Origin: Pseudomonas sp. KNUC1026
GTDB taxonomy: Bacteria; Pseudomonadota; Gammaproteobacteria; Pseudomonadales; Pseudomonadaceae
Assembly (NCBI RefSeq): GCF_021650705.1
Contig: NZ_CP087138.1
Coordinates: forward strand, 2,790,001-2,854,000
Reading direction: 5' to 3'
DNA: 64,000 bases
Made by a program: the position numbers and the translations under genes. The stretch's first letter is position 1, and every line of letters begins with the position of its first letter. Below, one piece after another: positions 62,936 to 64,000 of this stretch. The notes below the pieces were generated by a model. The model ran no database searches. It saw nothing but the letters and a program-made list of their open reading frames with translations, and was not told the DNA's origin.

Positions 62936-64000
62936 ATGCACGCCCCAGATCGCGAAGGCCAGCCCGCTGGCCTTGAATTCGCGCAGTTGCGGTTCACCCC
63001 GAACAAGCCTGCCTCCTGCAACAGCATGCACTCGCCATCGCAGCCGCCGGCGGCCCCGACAACCCCGGCGCGCACGCTCAGGCAGAGGCGGCGGCCAAGC
63101 ATCTTGGCCTACGCCTTACACCTAGCCAGCAGCAACTGATCGATCGTTACAGCAATGGCCAGATGGCTGCGCTGGAGTGCTGTGACCTGAACTGGCTCGA
63201 AGACACCGCCTTGCCGCCCCAGCTCCCATCGCTGGCGCAACTGCAGCGAGCCCCCGGCTGCCAGCGCCTGGCGGCGCGCAACCAGATATTGCTGAGCCTG
63301 GTTGCCCACAGGGCTTTCGCCTTCGACCTCGATAACCAAGGCCTGGTCGTTCGTGTGGTCGCCAACTTCCAGGGAGGGGGTGCTGTTGCACGCCCGGAAG
63401 AGGTCATCGGCGAACCTGTGGGGCGCAGCTCTCATGCGGGCATTGCCTTGGGCCCGCACACCGAGTCCCCCTACCATTGTGCGGTCAACGCCAGTGCCGG
63501 GCAGTCCCCGGCGCCCTCATCCCTTGCGTTGAGCGCACTGTGGAACCCCGCCGCTGAACCTACGCGCGTGATTCCCCTGGCAGGGATCCTCGACAGCCTG
63601 CCCGCCACGGACCTGCTCGCGCTCACCGCCCCCGCCTTCGACTACACCCGCAGCGATTGCTTCACCGCCGGCAAAGGAGCGAACGGCTACGGCGTGTCGT
63701 TGCTGCAGTTCGACCCGAACGGGGGCTTCGCATTTCGCTACAACAGCTATCGCCATACGGCCTCGGCGCACGCCCCTGCGGTAGTCCGCAGCGCGCTGGC
63801 GCGGCTGCAATCGGCTATCGCCAGCACCGAGCCTTTGATGTGCACGCTGCGCCAGGACCGCGCCCTGCTGATCAACAACTACCGGGCCTTGCATTGCCGC
63901 GAGGTGGTCCGGGACAACCGGCGCGTCCTGGTTCGGCTGTTCGGCTATTCGCGCTTCGCCAGGCCCGTGGTCGTTCAGCACGACCCCCTCATCGTCAAAG
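62936..64000 (+). CDS. Fe(II)/2-oxoglutarate-dependent oxygenase, clavaminate synthase/AsnO-like, 3' end outside
   Basis: Partial protein of at least 355 residues. After one base is added at the C run 62997-63000 the frame runs to the window edge: MHAPDREGQPAGLEF, LRFTP then EQACLLQQHALAIAAAG, and on through RAFAFDLDNQGLVVRVVANF. The iron motif HTE is in LGPHTESPYHCAVNAS and the distal His in LLINNYRALHCREVV. This HXE-type facial triad is that of VioC, AsnO and clavaminate synthase, which hydroxylate free or tethered amino acids. The start ATG at 62936 has AAGGA upstream. The substrate cannot be told, because the downstream genes are outside the window. Confidence 0.75.

Noticed and set aside
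1..64000. tRNA, rRNA, CRISPR arrays, prophage or replication origin
   Set aside because: No tRNA cloverleaf, rRNA segment, regularly spaced repeat-spacer pattern, phage structural gene or DnaA-box cluster was found on reading both strands.

Overview
The window is high-GC chromosomal DNA of a Pseudomonas, most like the P. putida group. This rests on the fliL-M-N-O-P-Q-R-flhB order, the complete kdpFABC-D locus, the many LysR/MFS pairs, the OsmC-YcaO fusion protein and REP-like repeats. No rRNA, tRNA, CRISPR array, prophage or complete insertion sequence was seen. The assignment is by inference, because no marker gene is present.

Layout. 0-4.3 kb: the start of a thiolase, a 3-hydroxyacyl-CoA dehydrogenase and an AraC regulator, then a secreted alpha/beta hydrolase and a D-2-hydroxyacid dehydrogenase on the other strand. 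4.3-15.7 kb: an eleven-gene minus-strand operon with a divergent LysR gene. It encodes two binding proteins, a FAD 2-hydroxyacid dehydrogenase, an aminotransferase, two permeases, an ATPase, a thiol dioxygenase, a GST, a four-domain rhodanese and a cystathionine beta-lyase-like enzyme, and looks like uptake and breakdown of an organosulfur amino acid. 16.0-18.3 kb: a lower-GC two-gene Septu (PtuA/PtuB) anti-phage module whose 3' end runs into a 157-bp MITE-like element. 18.3-27.5 kb: a LacI regulator, an MFS-acyltransferase fusion, a TetR/MFS pair, a betaine/choline-type binding protein, a hydrolase-MlaA pair and a pirin. 27.6-33.1 kb: flagellar export and C-ring genes. 33.2-38.9 kb: a ComEA-like protein, a REC-GGDEF regulator and a very large hybrid sensor kinase. 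39-55 kb: mixed metabolic, transport and regulatory genes, including a substrate-binding-protein-less ABC transporter with a structured leader and an OsmC-YcaO protein. 55.5-62.6 kb: kdpFABC-kdpD with no kdpE next to it. 62.9 kb to the end: the start of an Fe(II)/2-oxoglutarate oxygenase of the clavaminate synthase/AsnO type.

Twelve genes carry single-base reading-frame breaks, 17 in all, and nearly every one lies in a short homopolymer run (mostly G or C). Restoring one base in each gives a protein of normal family length. Most look like base-calling errors rather than true pseudogenes, so these genes are annotated over their full extent and the break is named in each entry. Starts are chosen from ribosome-binding sites and ATGA-type overlaps where visible.
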